A stretch of 64,000 bases of DNA, taken from assembly GCF_918797505.1 (NCBI RefSeq), contig NC_092795.1, forward strand, positions 21,997,131 through 22,061,130. Direction: 5' to 3'. Within the stretch, counting starts at the first letter, position 1, and every line of letters begins with the position of its first letter. The stretch comes from Bemisia tabaci. Lineage: Eukaryota > Arthropoda > Insecta > Hemiptera > Aleyrodidae. A program made the position numbers and the translations under genes. The notes under the pieces were generated by a model, which was not told the origin of the DNA, did no database searches, and worked only from the letters and a program-made list of their open reading frames with translations. Shown in pieces: positions 10,899-20,795 of this stretch.

Positions 10899-11130
10899 CA
10901 GGATTGCCACAGTGAGGGAATGCCGGGAAATGTCAGGGAATAATTGTTATTTTACCTCTATCCGCTCTCTAGAATGGACTTAACGTCTAGAACAACAAAT
11001 TTCGCCTGGAAACTATTTCAAAGTATGTCTTTTCGGCCGTATGGCACATCCTCAATTGTCTGGGAATTCTAGTCAAATTCGTCAAGGAAATGTCAGGGAA
11101 TCTCATTTTCTAAATTTTGCGGCAACCCTG
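10899..11130. mobile_element. MITE 33 bp inside intron 1, CAGGATTGCC...GGCAACCCTG
   Basis: Inverted ends CAGGATTGCCAC and GCGGCAACCCTG. The next inner words, GGAAATGTCAGGGAAT, occur near both ends (direct copies). TTTATTC is present on both flanks and is probably part of the target duplication. It begins only 33 bases after the exon 1 donor. Confidence 0.75.
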
Positions 11131-11337
11131 TTTATTCTATTTATAGCATGAAACCTATAATATGTAATTTCCTTCCTTCGTATTTCAAGGTTTCGCCACT
11201 TTTACAAAAATTCGTGTCGCACACCGTTACACTTTTTCACACCTAAACTATACCCAATGATTTTTTTGACGAGGATAAATAGACATCGTTTATCAGAAGT
11301 AAGTATACTTACACCATATGCACGAGCCTTTTTATAA

Positions 11338-11586
11338 AAGCGCCCTTATGTACAAACATCATTCACAGTAGAAACGTCTCTAATTAATGACAGATTTAAA
11401 GTCAGCCAAAAACACGTCGTTCCTTTTGATGAACGTCACTCTCTCGACGCCATGTCAGCTAATGAATTTCCGTCGTTGCCATATTTATTTGATATTCAGT
11501 ATACGACAGAGGCAGTTGACAATCCTAGTTTTGAGTGGTTTGTTGTCGCTAAAGGTGTATTTATCCTTACCCCAGAGCCAAAATAG
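11338..11586 (+). other. orphan open frame with protein-like composition
   Basis: Open for 82 codons between stops, with no ATG until residue 38, so it would not be found as an ORF from Met. The composition is balanced (for example FEWFVVAKGVFILTPEPK before the TAG). An AG at 11367-11368 would place the frame in phase with exon 1, so an alternative terminal exon is formally possible, but the pyrimidine tract before it is poor. I recognise no domain. Chance, a decayed transposon gene or a real alternative exon all remain open. Confidence 0.2.
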
Positions 11587-11820
11587 TTGTATCTCGCACA
11601 GTTTAGTGCCACAATGTTCCATTTAACCGCACAACCTTTAAAGTTTGTGAATCAAACAGATAGACATCATGGAGTGCGTTAACTTAAGGCAGTTTCAGTC
11701 AATTTAATATAAAATGACGGGCAAAATTATCAGCACTATTTTTATATTACGACAATGACGGTATCAACTTGACACCAACATGATATCTTGAGGTCTCAAG
11801 ACCCAATAAGATTTTGGCTA

Positions 11821-12070
11821 ATTGATGGCCAAAGTGAGAACCACGTATCTCCATTGTGGTTTTTCAACATCTCCGGTCTTTTAAAAGAGGAACAAGCTAA
11901 CTTTACGCCACTGAAATTTATACCGAATATTCTGCCAACAGAAAGGAAAAATCAAGGAAGTTTTCAAGTAATTACGTCGACTAGTTTTCTAAAAGAAAAA
12001 TGAAGTATAGGTAATACCTGGAAGTTGTCGTAAATGGAGATTCGTGGTTTCGCACTTTGGTCATCGATAT
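11821..12070. mobile_element. GATGGCCAAAGTG MITE, full copy
   Basis: ATTGATGGCCAAAGTGAGAA at the left and CGCACTTTGGTCATCGATAT at the right are inverted. TCTCC/GGAGA and CCACG/CGTGG extend the arms. Length is 250 bp. Confidence 0.85.
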
Positions 12071-14562
12071 TAATGCAATTTTGTTATCAATACGTTTCTT
12101 AGAATGTATTGATATCGTGTCGGAGGAAAACTAATTGGTGCCAAGCCACCAAGGAGTTGAAATACGTGTATCAAGCTATTTAGTGTCCGAGCGCAACACT
12201 AACGTAAATCGATGACATTTCCGTAATTTGCACCATTTTACAACACTGCCATGGTGCCGAATGACTCGGCGAAATTTACAGGATTACACGAAAGTGTCAC
12301 TATTGCAAGGGCAACGTAGAAAACTCTAGAGAACTACCAACCGCAGCCATACTTCGTGCTTAAGAAAGTCAGAGCGCCTGCAATTTTTTTGTATGCAACC
12401 CGGACATCCCAAGAACACGAATAGTTGCATCCTTAAACTTAGCCATTCTAACAGCCAGAGCGCTGTCAATTATTACGTTTGTGATAGCAAAACGTGTCAT
12501 TTATTGCATTCGTACATCGTCACAGCACGAAGATATGACGATTTGTGTATTTAATCAACAACAAGAAACTAAGAAACAAGTAAATAAGTTATGAATGCAT
12601 AAATAAAAAGGAGATTTGCGGCAATTATTCGCCTTACTTTATAAGCAATCTTACACTTAACCTACCTGCTTCTGAATCTTCTTATTTAATTTACTTAGGA
12701 ATATGTAAAAATTGTATCCTATCTATCATTTATGATATCTTCCGTATTTGTGCATCGTTGCCAAATAGTGCAATTTGCTGGACCTTTATCGGCAAAAACG
12801 AGCGGATCAGGATCTATCGATGTTCGTAGGATGGCAAGTTTTCTTGGATTTGAAAATTATAAGACATTGAAATATTTAGAACCTATAAGTCCGACTACCT
12901 GACGCACGTTTATGTTGCCTACACAACTCGACAAAAAAAGTGTGAGGGTTTATCTCCTTAAATTGTGGTACTACCCCAATTTGTTGAATGACACGGATAT
13001 CACCAATTAATTTTGCCGCATTTGCTGCAAAATTACCGCAACACTTGGGTCAGTAACCTAAATTTATCAGGGTTTTACCAAAGTTAATTGGAAGTATCCA
13101 AGTTGGGACTTAACCCCTACCTCTTTTTTCCGTGGAAAAATTAAAGGCAGTCTGGCATTTTTAACGCCTTATAAGGAGCGAATATGTCGAAGCTAGAAAA
13201 ACATTTTTTGGGGGGCAACAAAAGGGGTGGGCCAATAGAAACCTCCGTTCTACTTGTTTAATTCGTGACTCATGTTTGTTTTTTCCTACTGCACACATAA
13301 AACAAGTCCGGGATGGGGCAAAACATCACACCATTGCATTTTAGTGAAAAGAAAGAGCCAAGAGCCTGAGGAAGAGCCGGAAAATTCAATCTACGCACGG
13401 TAAATTGGGAGTGATGCCTCGTTCCTTGCCTTTCGAGCAAGGGTCTGGACGTTACTTTCCAAGAATCGAGCATAATGTTGCCAACTCTGGAAAAGAATCC
13501 GCCGGAACGAACGTGGATCATGATGAAAAATCCGCCAGAAAATCGGAAAATCAGCAACGCTGAACTGCCGAATGCGTGACAGCTCGCCTCGCGTTGCACG
13601 GTGACAACGACATCGTCGCCAGCAAATTTACAGGAAATCCTGGATATTCAAATGCTTTCCCGTCGCCAGACGATAGACATCACGAGTTTCCAATTTGATC
13701 TGGCATAAACGCGAAGCCGGGAAATTAGGTTACGCTGTGAAGAGATCTCGAGGCTGCAGCAGGGAATTCAGAATACGCACAGTCAGCTAATTGATGAGTA
13801 CTTGTTGTTTTGAAAATGGCTGCGTTGTTCTCGCTCCTTGCTTCAGAGCCAAATGTAATGCCGTCCTCGGAGTCACATGCATTCAAAATGATCATCACTC
13901 TAAGCCCTCGGACTCCCCGAATCTTTATTTTTCGTCGCAGGTTGTTGCACCTGGCTGATTCCCATTATTTTCCAGCAAGCAGCAGATTACCCCCTCCAAA
14001 CGGGTTCCTCTGTCTTCGTACTTCGTAATCTTGCAAAATAGTCAATTTTACAAGCTAAGGATTTTTAATTGAAAACCTATAATAATTTGGAATGTTAACT
14101 TCACACTATAGTTTTTATCATTGCATTTTCGTAGCGCCAAAAAGAAGAAGAAAAAACCCAACCTGATTTATTCTAAACGTTAAAAATCGCTTACCTGTCA
14201 ACCGCAGTATACATACCAAAGATGTAATATATACATTCTCTTCAGTCAGGGGATGGTCCAGGTGTATGCCGTGAAACCACATTCTGTAGACACTTTCCCT
14301 GATAGAGGTTGACCTGCGTAGCGGTCAGAGGGAGACTCCCATTTCGAAATGACGTTAATCACACCAGGCTAAAGTCGCAAAACGGCGCAGTAGAAAAGTA
14401 AATCCATGCGCAATTTTTTGGAGTTTTCATTTTGAAAGTGGATGACGCACAAAGTAATGTGTTGTCTAGAAACATGACTGCCTATGATGCGCCACGCACC
14501 TTGTCCTAGAAGTGTAACAAACCCTAACGCGCCTTCATTTCGTCCCCATGCAACACAGCTAT
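12071..14562. other. intron 1 sequence, no gene recognised
   Basis: Holds a degenerate copy of the 70-bp module (about 12378-12433). A 109-codon minus-strand frame (13270-13599) looks like chance. No splice-bounded exon, RNA gene or recognisable element. Confidence 0.6.
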
Positions 14563-14726
14563 CAGTGGCAAGGCGTGAGTGATCGATTGACGATGTTTTC
14601 CCATTTGGAGCTGTGGTGAAGAGTCGATTATTGAGGTTTTCGTTGCGAACATCCTGTTGATCGATCCTTCTTCGTATGTTTAAGTGACAGATCAATCGAT
14701 ATATCGGAAAGAACTCCACGCCACTG
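14563..14726. mobile_element. hAT-type MITE, GTGGCGTGGCGTG family
   Basis: From CAGTGGCAAGGCGTGAG to CTCCACGCCACTG. Internal landmarks CCCATTTGGAGCT, GTTGCGAACATCCTG and AGATCAATCGATATATCG are present. No clear target duplication. The 132-codon minus-strand open frame over it is a by-product. Confidence 0.85.
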
Positions 14727-15098
14727 AAAGATGTCCATCGATGAGTGATATATGTAGTTTCGTCCATATTTCAGGTCCGTACATCCTCATCCCAATCATG
14801 ATAAGCGATCGATAAGCCATCGCTTATCTTCGATAAGCGATGGCGATACATTTAGAAAAGTCATCAGAGGATTAGTTAAAAAAAAACTAAAATGTCAGTC
14901 TCCTGTTTAGTCATTCTAGAATTTGACCCCGAACTTTATCCGTCAGAATTTAAAAGTCAAATGTATTGTCCTGATTCACTGCACAATTGTCGCACGTAAC
15001 GTGTGTTTGAAAGTTTTGAAAGATGAACTTGTTCTAATCACCCTAGGAACTGACTTTCATTTTTTCCCGAATGACAATCTAATGGTTGAAATTGATAA

Positions 15099-15242
15099 TT
15101 GGACTAAATTTTGAAATTAGACACTACAATTTTCAGCCCAGCTCTAAAAACACTCGTGTGCACAGGGAAACTAACATTACATGCATCGTTTCTAAATTAA
15201 GCCAGATATTGTAGTTCCAAATTGCAAAATGCAGTCCAATTA
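15099..15242. mobile_element. MITE, TTGGACTGCATTTTGCAATT family
   Basis: Left end TTGGACTAAATTTTGAAATT and right end AATTGCAAAATGCAGTCCAA are inverted. The middle (GGGAAACTAA, TTAAGCCAGA) matches the copies at 26050, 36300 and 42359. Confidence 0.8.
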
Positions 15243-15291
15243 ATCGAAGTAGTACGTGGGGCAACGGATCTGGAAGTTCAACTTCTGTTAA

Positions 15292-15501
15292 AGCAAGGCG
15301 GACAAAGAATGGTGGTCGCATGTCGATTTTGGCTGCTATCTTGAAGATTTGTGATGTCAAGAGGGTACGGGTTTTACCGTGTAATCCGAGGCCAAACCGA
15401 CCCCCCCTCCCCCTTCCCGGGTCTCGGTCGACCCATGTACACGATTCCTTGTAAAGTCAAGAGGATACAAAAAGCGACCACCATTCTTTATCCGCCTTGC
15501 T
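15292..15501. repeat. inverted repeat, 27-bp arms
   Basis: GCAAGGCGGACAAAGAATGG... at 15292 is inverted at about 15475-15501 with one mismatch. The inner GTCAAGAGG words are in direct orientation. Possibly the ends of a small element. No second copy in the window. Confidence 0.65.
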
Positions 15502-15696
15502 CATAAGGTCTGTGCATGATGAAACGCTTCCCTCTGTTTCCATAGGCCAAAACACACGATTAGCCTGAGCTTAAGTTTAGCGTCAGTCTGGCATTTTTTC
15601 AACGATTGAATTTCTAAAATTTGATCTTTTCAATTGACTTTTGTATACTTAATTAGATAAAGAGTGAGAAGACGAGCGGAATGTATATAATTCGGA

Positions 15697-15994
15697 ATGT
15701 TGATTGTTGATCTGCGCACCGAACACCAGACTCATCAAACTTACGTCAAACTGAAGCTCTCAAAGGGAAAGTACGGACCTGCCGCCTCCGATTGGGCTGA
15801 TTTATTTTACAGACTATATTCCCCGTCATCGACCCAATTTCTTCCGTTTTTCCGAATGCGCAACAGGAAGGGCGTAAAAGTTTTCCAGAAGTTGCGTTTT
15901 TGGCGGATGATTTTGTCGTGTGGAACGTGGCTCCACCCGACCAGTCTCTTGTACCGCTTTATTGCCGCGTGACTTTCTCCGTCAGCTGGAGCCC
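15697..15994 (+). pseudogene. possible broken coding fragment cut by a MITE, unidentified
   Basis: Two adjoining frames look protein-like. One (15697-15812) contains YVKLKLSKGKYGPAASDWAD. The other, two bases out of phase from 15813, contains EVAFLADDFVVWNVAPPDQS and runs to the transposon that starts at 15996. TTTATTTTACAG at 15801-15812 also looks like a splice acceptor for the second frame. Either one gene with a frameshift or a single exon interrupted by the MITE would explain it. I recognise no family, and chance cannot be excluded. Confidence 0.25.
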
Positions 15995-15995
15995 T

Positions 15996-16249
15996 ACTCT
16001 GCCGTGCTAGGAAGAACGCCGTCTGAACCTTTGAGAGTTGCCAAATTTCCTTTGATAAAACATGTATTTTTAACAATATTCACGAATACTTTTCCTTGAA
16101 ATTTCCAGATATCTTAAATTAATTTGCGTTTAAAATAGTGTGAAAATTTTGGAAAGAATTTTTGCAATTTTTCCTGTAAATCCGGTTTTTATCGGAGGAA
16201 ACTTAGCTACGTCTAAAGGCTCATACAGTGTTCTTCCTTACGGCAGTAC
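15996..16249. mobile_element. MITE, TGCCGTGCTAAGCAAGAACG family
   Basis: Starts CTGCCGTGCTAGGAAGAACG and ends with the inverted GTTCTTCCTTACGGCAG. GAGAGTTGCCAAATTTCCTT follows the left end, as in the 25493 copy. Others are at 40853 and 61152. Confidence 0.88.
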
Positions 16250-17126
16250 TGCACAAGTGCACAGGCAACGACTTTTTATTATCTAAGGTCCGGGGTTAGC
16301 GCCCCGGCCGTGATGAGCGGCTAGTTTTACGAATCATCTCCATCAATGTATCACCGGAATCACACGCTGAATGTGGGAGCTGAATGTGGCTTGGATGCGG
16401 AAGTCATTGGTCCGATGCCTGAATTTTGCGCGCAACATTTAGCAACGAGGCTCAGCAACAATCGGATAATGTCGAATTCCTCTGAACTATTCGAATAGAT
16501 TTGATATACATCTGGATGAAAATACCTCGAATTTGCGAAATTTCAACCGTTGAGCGATGACTGTTGACTTCTATATTCAGCTGCTAAATCCAGCGTGTGA
16601 TTCCGGCTAAATAATGTCTTTACCTTTAACAAATCCGATATCTGCCTGAAAAAATTAGAATATCCAGAATATATATGTTGGTCAAACGGTTTGATCGACA
16701 TCGACTTTTCCCTACAGAATCGCCCTCCATCTTTATACCTCGATACGGTGGTACCCCTCCTGCAGACGCTCTTTCCACAAGACCGGTGGAGATTTGCCAA
16801 GGTTCATCCAACAAGTTGGTGCAGAGCGTCAGCTTTTTTGTTGCTTAAGTCTCAAGTGGTCCATCGATTTTTCGTCGCTCTCAAGTTTTTTCGTCCCTAG
16901 CTGGTAGGTCCGGCTAGAGCACCTTTATAGAGAGAGTATGGCCACTTCGGTTACATTTGCTCAGCCATCTTAGGCTGAATGGAGCCTTCCACGGCTGAAA
17001 AATGGCGGACGCTGTTAGTAAATGTAAGTACCAAATGACTCAAAATGTAGTTTCATTTGATTATGGCAACGATAACTTTACTCATAAATGCATTATTACG
17101 ACGTATTTACATAGTATTATGGCTAA

Positions 17127-17898
17127 CCGTGGTAAAAATTGGCAGTAGAATGTGTGTTCCAAAATACTATAGACCTAAAGCCGGCTGTAAGATTTCCAAT
17201 AGCTCCTGTAGCCGGCTGTACAATTTCTTATAGCCTTTTATAGCCGATGGAGATTAAGCAACAGCCAGACGATAAAGTTTATGCTAAACGTTACTAAATA
17301 CGGATACTAGGACTTGCATCAGACGCCGTGGCACGCTGCGGCGCGGCGGGCGGGCAGGGAGCTCGAAACGCGCATTGGCGCCTACAAACCTAACAGGGAT
17401 ACTTCACGCATTGCGCAATGCGTGAAGTATCCCTGTTAGGTTTGTAGGCGCCAGCGCGTCACCGCTCCGCTTTGTGTTTGGCTCTAGTATTTAATCTCGC
17501 GGAGTCAGCGTTATTCAACTCATGATTTTGAAATGTTTGCACATCCATTATTATTCTCATTTGAATTGATGAAAAAAAAATATATATTAAAGGAAAATAT
17601 ACTATGTGTTTTGTAAATATTAAGGTGGTTCCGTATCAAACTTAATGATTTCCAAAGAACACGAATTTCTACATAATTTCTTATAGCCTTTTATAATCGA
17701 TGGCGATAAAGTGTAAAGCCCGGCGATAGGAACTATAGCCCGACTGCATAATTTTTTATCGCTTCGTACCTATAGCCCGGCCGTATGATTTTCCCCGCAT
17801 TCTACAGCTAGCTATATGACTTTCAATATCCTTCTTTAGTCGGCTATAAGAACTCCTATGGTATTTTGAAACGCAGCTCCTATCGCCAATTTTTACCG
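17127..17898 (+). mobile_element. AGCCGGCT-array element, copy 2 (internal deletion)
   Basis: Same ends and motif arrays as copy 1, but about 185 bp shorter. The stretch between the left array and the central palindrome that holds the cytosine-rich and ATTTGAGCGCC-like block is missing. It is nested in the 16915-18097 element. Confidence 0.9.
17377..17452. repeat. 76-bp perfect central palindrome, copy 2
   Basis: All 38 base pairs match with no loop. The centre reads GCATTGCGCAATGC. Confidence 0.97.
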
Positions 17899-18112
17899 GA
17901 GAATCGTTTGCTCGTTTCGAGAAAAGTCATTTTTGATGTAGTAAGGTTGGCAGCAAGTGCGGTTCTTGATAATCATCAAAAGTTGGCAATGACACCCCCC
18001 TCCCAACCTCAAAAACCAAAAGAAAACGCCGCCATTTTTGGGCCCTAATCTCCTCCATAGGGCCCAGTGGCCATTCTCTCCCTATCAAGATACTCTAGTC
18101 GCTAGGTCCGTC

Positions 18113-18399
18113 TAGAGTCCCTTTATAGAGAAAGTCGAGACAACGCAGCTTATGGATGTCACAAATTTGAATAAAGATTACACAAATTTGACGTTTTTTG
18201 TAATCTTTGATCAACCCATTCCCGAATTCCTGTCTCCTTTCCGTACCCCCATTTCCCGGTCCATCCCAGTTTTATAATCTTTGCCATCAGTGAAAATGTA
18301 ATCTTTACCCCCGTTATTTTGACACTGTGAAGGCCTAAAATACGGGAACCACCAGAAATGGATCCGCATTGTCTTTACTCTCAGTACAAAGGGACTCTA
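18113..18399. mobile_element. hAT-type MITE, TAGAGTCCC family, reverse orientation
   Basis: Starts TAGAGTCCCTTTATAGAGAA and ends ...TACAAAGGGACTCTA. It is inverted relative to 7201 and 24704. Flanks are GGTCCGTC (18105-18112) and GGTCCAGC (18400-18407), which match at six of eight bases. Confidence 0.87.
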
Positions 18400-18452
18400 G
18401 GTCCAGCTAGGCTCGAGACAGAGGATTCGAAAAGCGGAAGAGGAATCGAGTC

Positions 18453-18470
18453 GGGGGGGGGGGGGGGGGG
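18453..18470. repeat. poly(G) tract
   Basis: 18 uninterrupted G, at the edge of a GC-rich block. Confidence 0.95.
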
Positions 18471-18521
18471 CTCCGATGGATGGTGTACGGGGGACGTTGA
18501 TGAGAGGTGAGAGCGATGGAC

Positions 18522-18554
18522 GGGGGCGGGGGCGGGGGTCGGGATGAGGGGGGC
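18522..18554 (+). other. G-quadruplex-forming motif
   Basis: Five G-runs separated by short loops: GGGGG C GGGGG C GGGGG TC GGG ATGA GGGGGG. This satisfies the usual four-tract pattern with very short loops. It sits 40 bases from a candidate splice donor on the minus strand. Confidence 0.8.
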
Positions 18555-18591
18555 GCATCTCGACGCCTGCTCCTGCGTTCCGGCCGCTTAC

Positions 18592-18701
18592 CTTTGCGAG
18601 TTCGTCCTCGATGAGGCCTCAGTCGAGTCGTGAACCATGGTGGCCGCTATCGCTATTTGTTGTATTCTCGTGCTCCTCGTTGTCTTCATCGCGCTCATCA
18701 T
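18592..18701 (-). other. candidate first coding exon on the minus strand
   Basis: On the minus strand an ATG at 18638 lies in the strong context GCCACCATGG, with in-frame ATGs upstream to 18701. The frame (MVHDSTEASSRTNSQR) runs to a consensus donor AAAG/GTAAGC at 18592/18591. A different minus frame over the same bases is highly acidic (DDERDEDNEEHEN) and ends at a TGA. The plus strand has its own short ORF (18637-18714). Only one, or none, of these can be the real product. Confidence 0.3.
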
Positions 18702-18714
18702 CGTAGTCGGTTGA
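18637..18714 (+). other. 25-codon hydrophobic micropeptide ORF
   Basis: ATG in context GAACCATGG, preceded by an in-frame TGA six bases upstream and closed by TGA. The peptide MVAAIAICCILVLLVVFIAL (first 20 of 25) is a single membrane-spanning segment with nothing else. Hydrophobic codons here are the antisense of acidic codons on the minus strand, so the peptide may be only the shadow of an acidic tract. Confidence 0.25.
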
Positions 18715-18868
18715 AATCCTAACTTTATACCATATCCATCTTTAGATATTTTTTTTACTCTTTACCAACTATTCTACTCGATTATTACCACCTGGGCTTC
18801 AATCCCGCATTTGAATCATTTTTGCAGCATGCCTCCGCTTCCGTCCCACGTGAACCCATTCCCACATT

Positions 18869-18992
18869 TAGACGTATTTCTGTCAAACGGAACTATGTGC
18901 ATTGAGACATGAACCCTGAGACCCATAAGAATATGTGCATAACAGGGCTCAGGTCATAATGCACATAATTCCGTTTGGTAGAAATACGTCCA
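18869..18992. mobile_element. palindromic MITE, GGACGTATTTCT family
   Basis: Arms of about 48 bp: GACGTATTTCTGTCAAACGG at the left and its near-complement ending GAAATACGTC at the right, with a loop of about 25 bases. From memory this sequence is very abundant in whitefly DNA. Confidence 0.87.
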
Positions 18993-20685
18993 TTTCTCCA
19001 ACACCTCTCGTCGCGGATAGTACCTAGACTTAATTACCGCAGGAAATATTGATAAATAAATTTAAAACCTTTTCCCATACTCAAATATCACTTGGAACTT
19101 CTTGTGATCATTCCACTCAAAGTTTTATGCACCGTCTATCAATTGATTTCTGAGAGTTAACCTCTCACATCCTTCCAGAGCCATAATCTCCAAAAGTATA
19201 TTTTGGGTGGCATTCCCTTTTTGTGACATTCATTTATATTCCCATGTGTACCACCAGTGACTGCTCATACCGAATCGTGCCCCACTAGAGGACCATTCTA
19301 CTGGAATTGTTTACAACATATCTTCTCTCTCATTTCAATCTCTCATTCGAATGTCATTCGTATCTTTTAGAAGCGTGCAGTTTTCGTGCTCTGATTCTCC
19401 ATAATTAATTGCGCGGTTACTGCAGTCTTCTATTTTAATATTAGATTGTTCAACTACTTTCAGCGTCTATGAGACTATAGAGCGCTTACTTTTTTGCATT
19501 TTAGATCTAGACGGAATTTTTTTAATCGTGACCTCTGCCTTACGTAATCACTTTTTAGTTGAAGAAAACTCGGAAAATTGTGTAATCAGGTCCACCATAA
19601 AAAATAGTGGTGTAACCGTAATAGATCTCATAGTGGTTCATGACATCTGTGCATTTAATATTAATTCCAATCATAATTTCTGATAAATTTTCATTGGCCT
19701 TTTTATGGCTCTATGACTTGCTGAAAAAATGAACGTAAATTTTTAATATTCCCTCATGCGAAAGAAGGAATAGGGAAAGAAAATGCGGTGGCTAGCGTGG
19801 CAAGAGATCAATTAATCTCAAACTCAAGAGTTATTATTAATGTTTATGTCAGGTAGCTCATCCGGTGCATATTTGTAGTTACGCTTGTGAAGGGTTTGAC
19901 AGAGACTTTTTCCATAAATTATCTCTTGTTTCAGGAATTAAATTTGTCAATTTCCTTTAGTAAAATCTGCCATCTGGTGAACTCGGGTAAAAAAATGTAT
20001 CAAAACGTAGTTGTCGTTTAAAACTGTAAACTTATTCTACAGTAACATTAAGGGTACGCGGACCTGTAACGTTTTAGCCCAGAAATGTTGGCGAATTTTT
20101 CGAAACGCTGGAAAAAGAGGTAGAGGAAAATGCCAAGAATCAAGCTGTAATATATCTATGTCTCGCTTGTTGAGTTGAAACTTTTCATTCCTTTCCTCTT
20201 ACATGTTGAAACAGATTTGAAATTCCGGCGGTCACTTTTCAGCGGTCACTCTTAACTCGATCCCGCGCTTTTGCGCTTTTCCCTCTCCTGTCTCCTTTTT
20301 TCCGTGTCGGCGTCGTTTCAAGACTTTGAACTCCCGTTGAAACCCCCCCCCCCTCCCCCAATGCCAAGACTTTTCTCCCTTTTGAAAACTATCGAAATGT
20401 GTCCACTCTGTTTATTGGGAGAGGAAGGAGGAGACAGAATTGGAATTAACGAAGTAGAAAGTTTGAATTTTCATCCAATTTCTACCGGCCTCTAAACTAA
20501 AGTTTTATATTTATAATAAGGGGAAAGTTAGATAAAATAGAATCAGTTAGTGTTACTTTTCTGTATTTTTATTTGTTATCAAAAAATTGTACTTACTTAA
20601 TCGTATTCCGGAGGAGGCTGTAAATGTTGGCCAAACAGAGAGTTGAGCTACTGACCGTGATATTTTCACATTCGGTAGGAAGTTT
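18993..20685. other. intron 1, nothing recognised
   Basis: AT-rich unique-looking sequence. No coding-like frame, RNA gene or identifiable repeat. Confidence 0.6.
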
Positions 20686-20795
20686 CTTAAGATGCCTCTA
20701 TATTTTAAACATTTTGTCAAGAAATTCAATAGCCCACGAACTTAAGATGCTTCTATTTTTTAAACATTTTGTTGAGAAATTCAGGAATCTAGGAA
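20686..20795. repeat. 55-bp tandem duplication
   Basis: CTTAAGATGC...TTTAAACATTTTGT...GAAATTCA starts at 20686 and again at 20741. The units are roughly 80 percent alike. Confidence 0.85.

Larger units (their letters stand above)
16915..18097. mobile_element. TAGAG-end element containing a nested AGCCGGCT element
   Basis: Left end TAGAGCACCTTTATAGAGAG..TATGGCCACT and right end AGTGGCCATTCTCTCCCTAT..CTCTA are inverted. Without the nested copy at 17127-17898 the host is about 410 bp. The ends resemble both the TAGAGTCCC family and the 55097 element. GGTCCGGC precedes it, and closely similar GGTCCGTC and GGTCCAGC flank the next element. Confidence 0.75.

Noticed and set aside
13270..13599. 109-codon minus-strand ORF
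   Set aside because: Phe/Gly-rich with no domain, no acceptor or donor at sensible places.
14369..14767. 132-codon minus-strand ORF
   Set aside because: Its N-terminal half is the translation of a hAT-type MITE (14563-14726).
16630..16848. Met-less 72-codon frame ending SSNKLVQSVSFFVA
   Set aside because: Protein-like to the eye, but a good acceptor upstream (TTTTCCCTACAG) points to other frames as well, and chance frames of this size are common. Not called.
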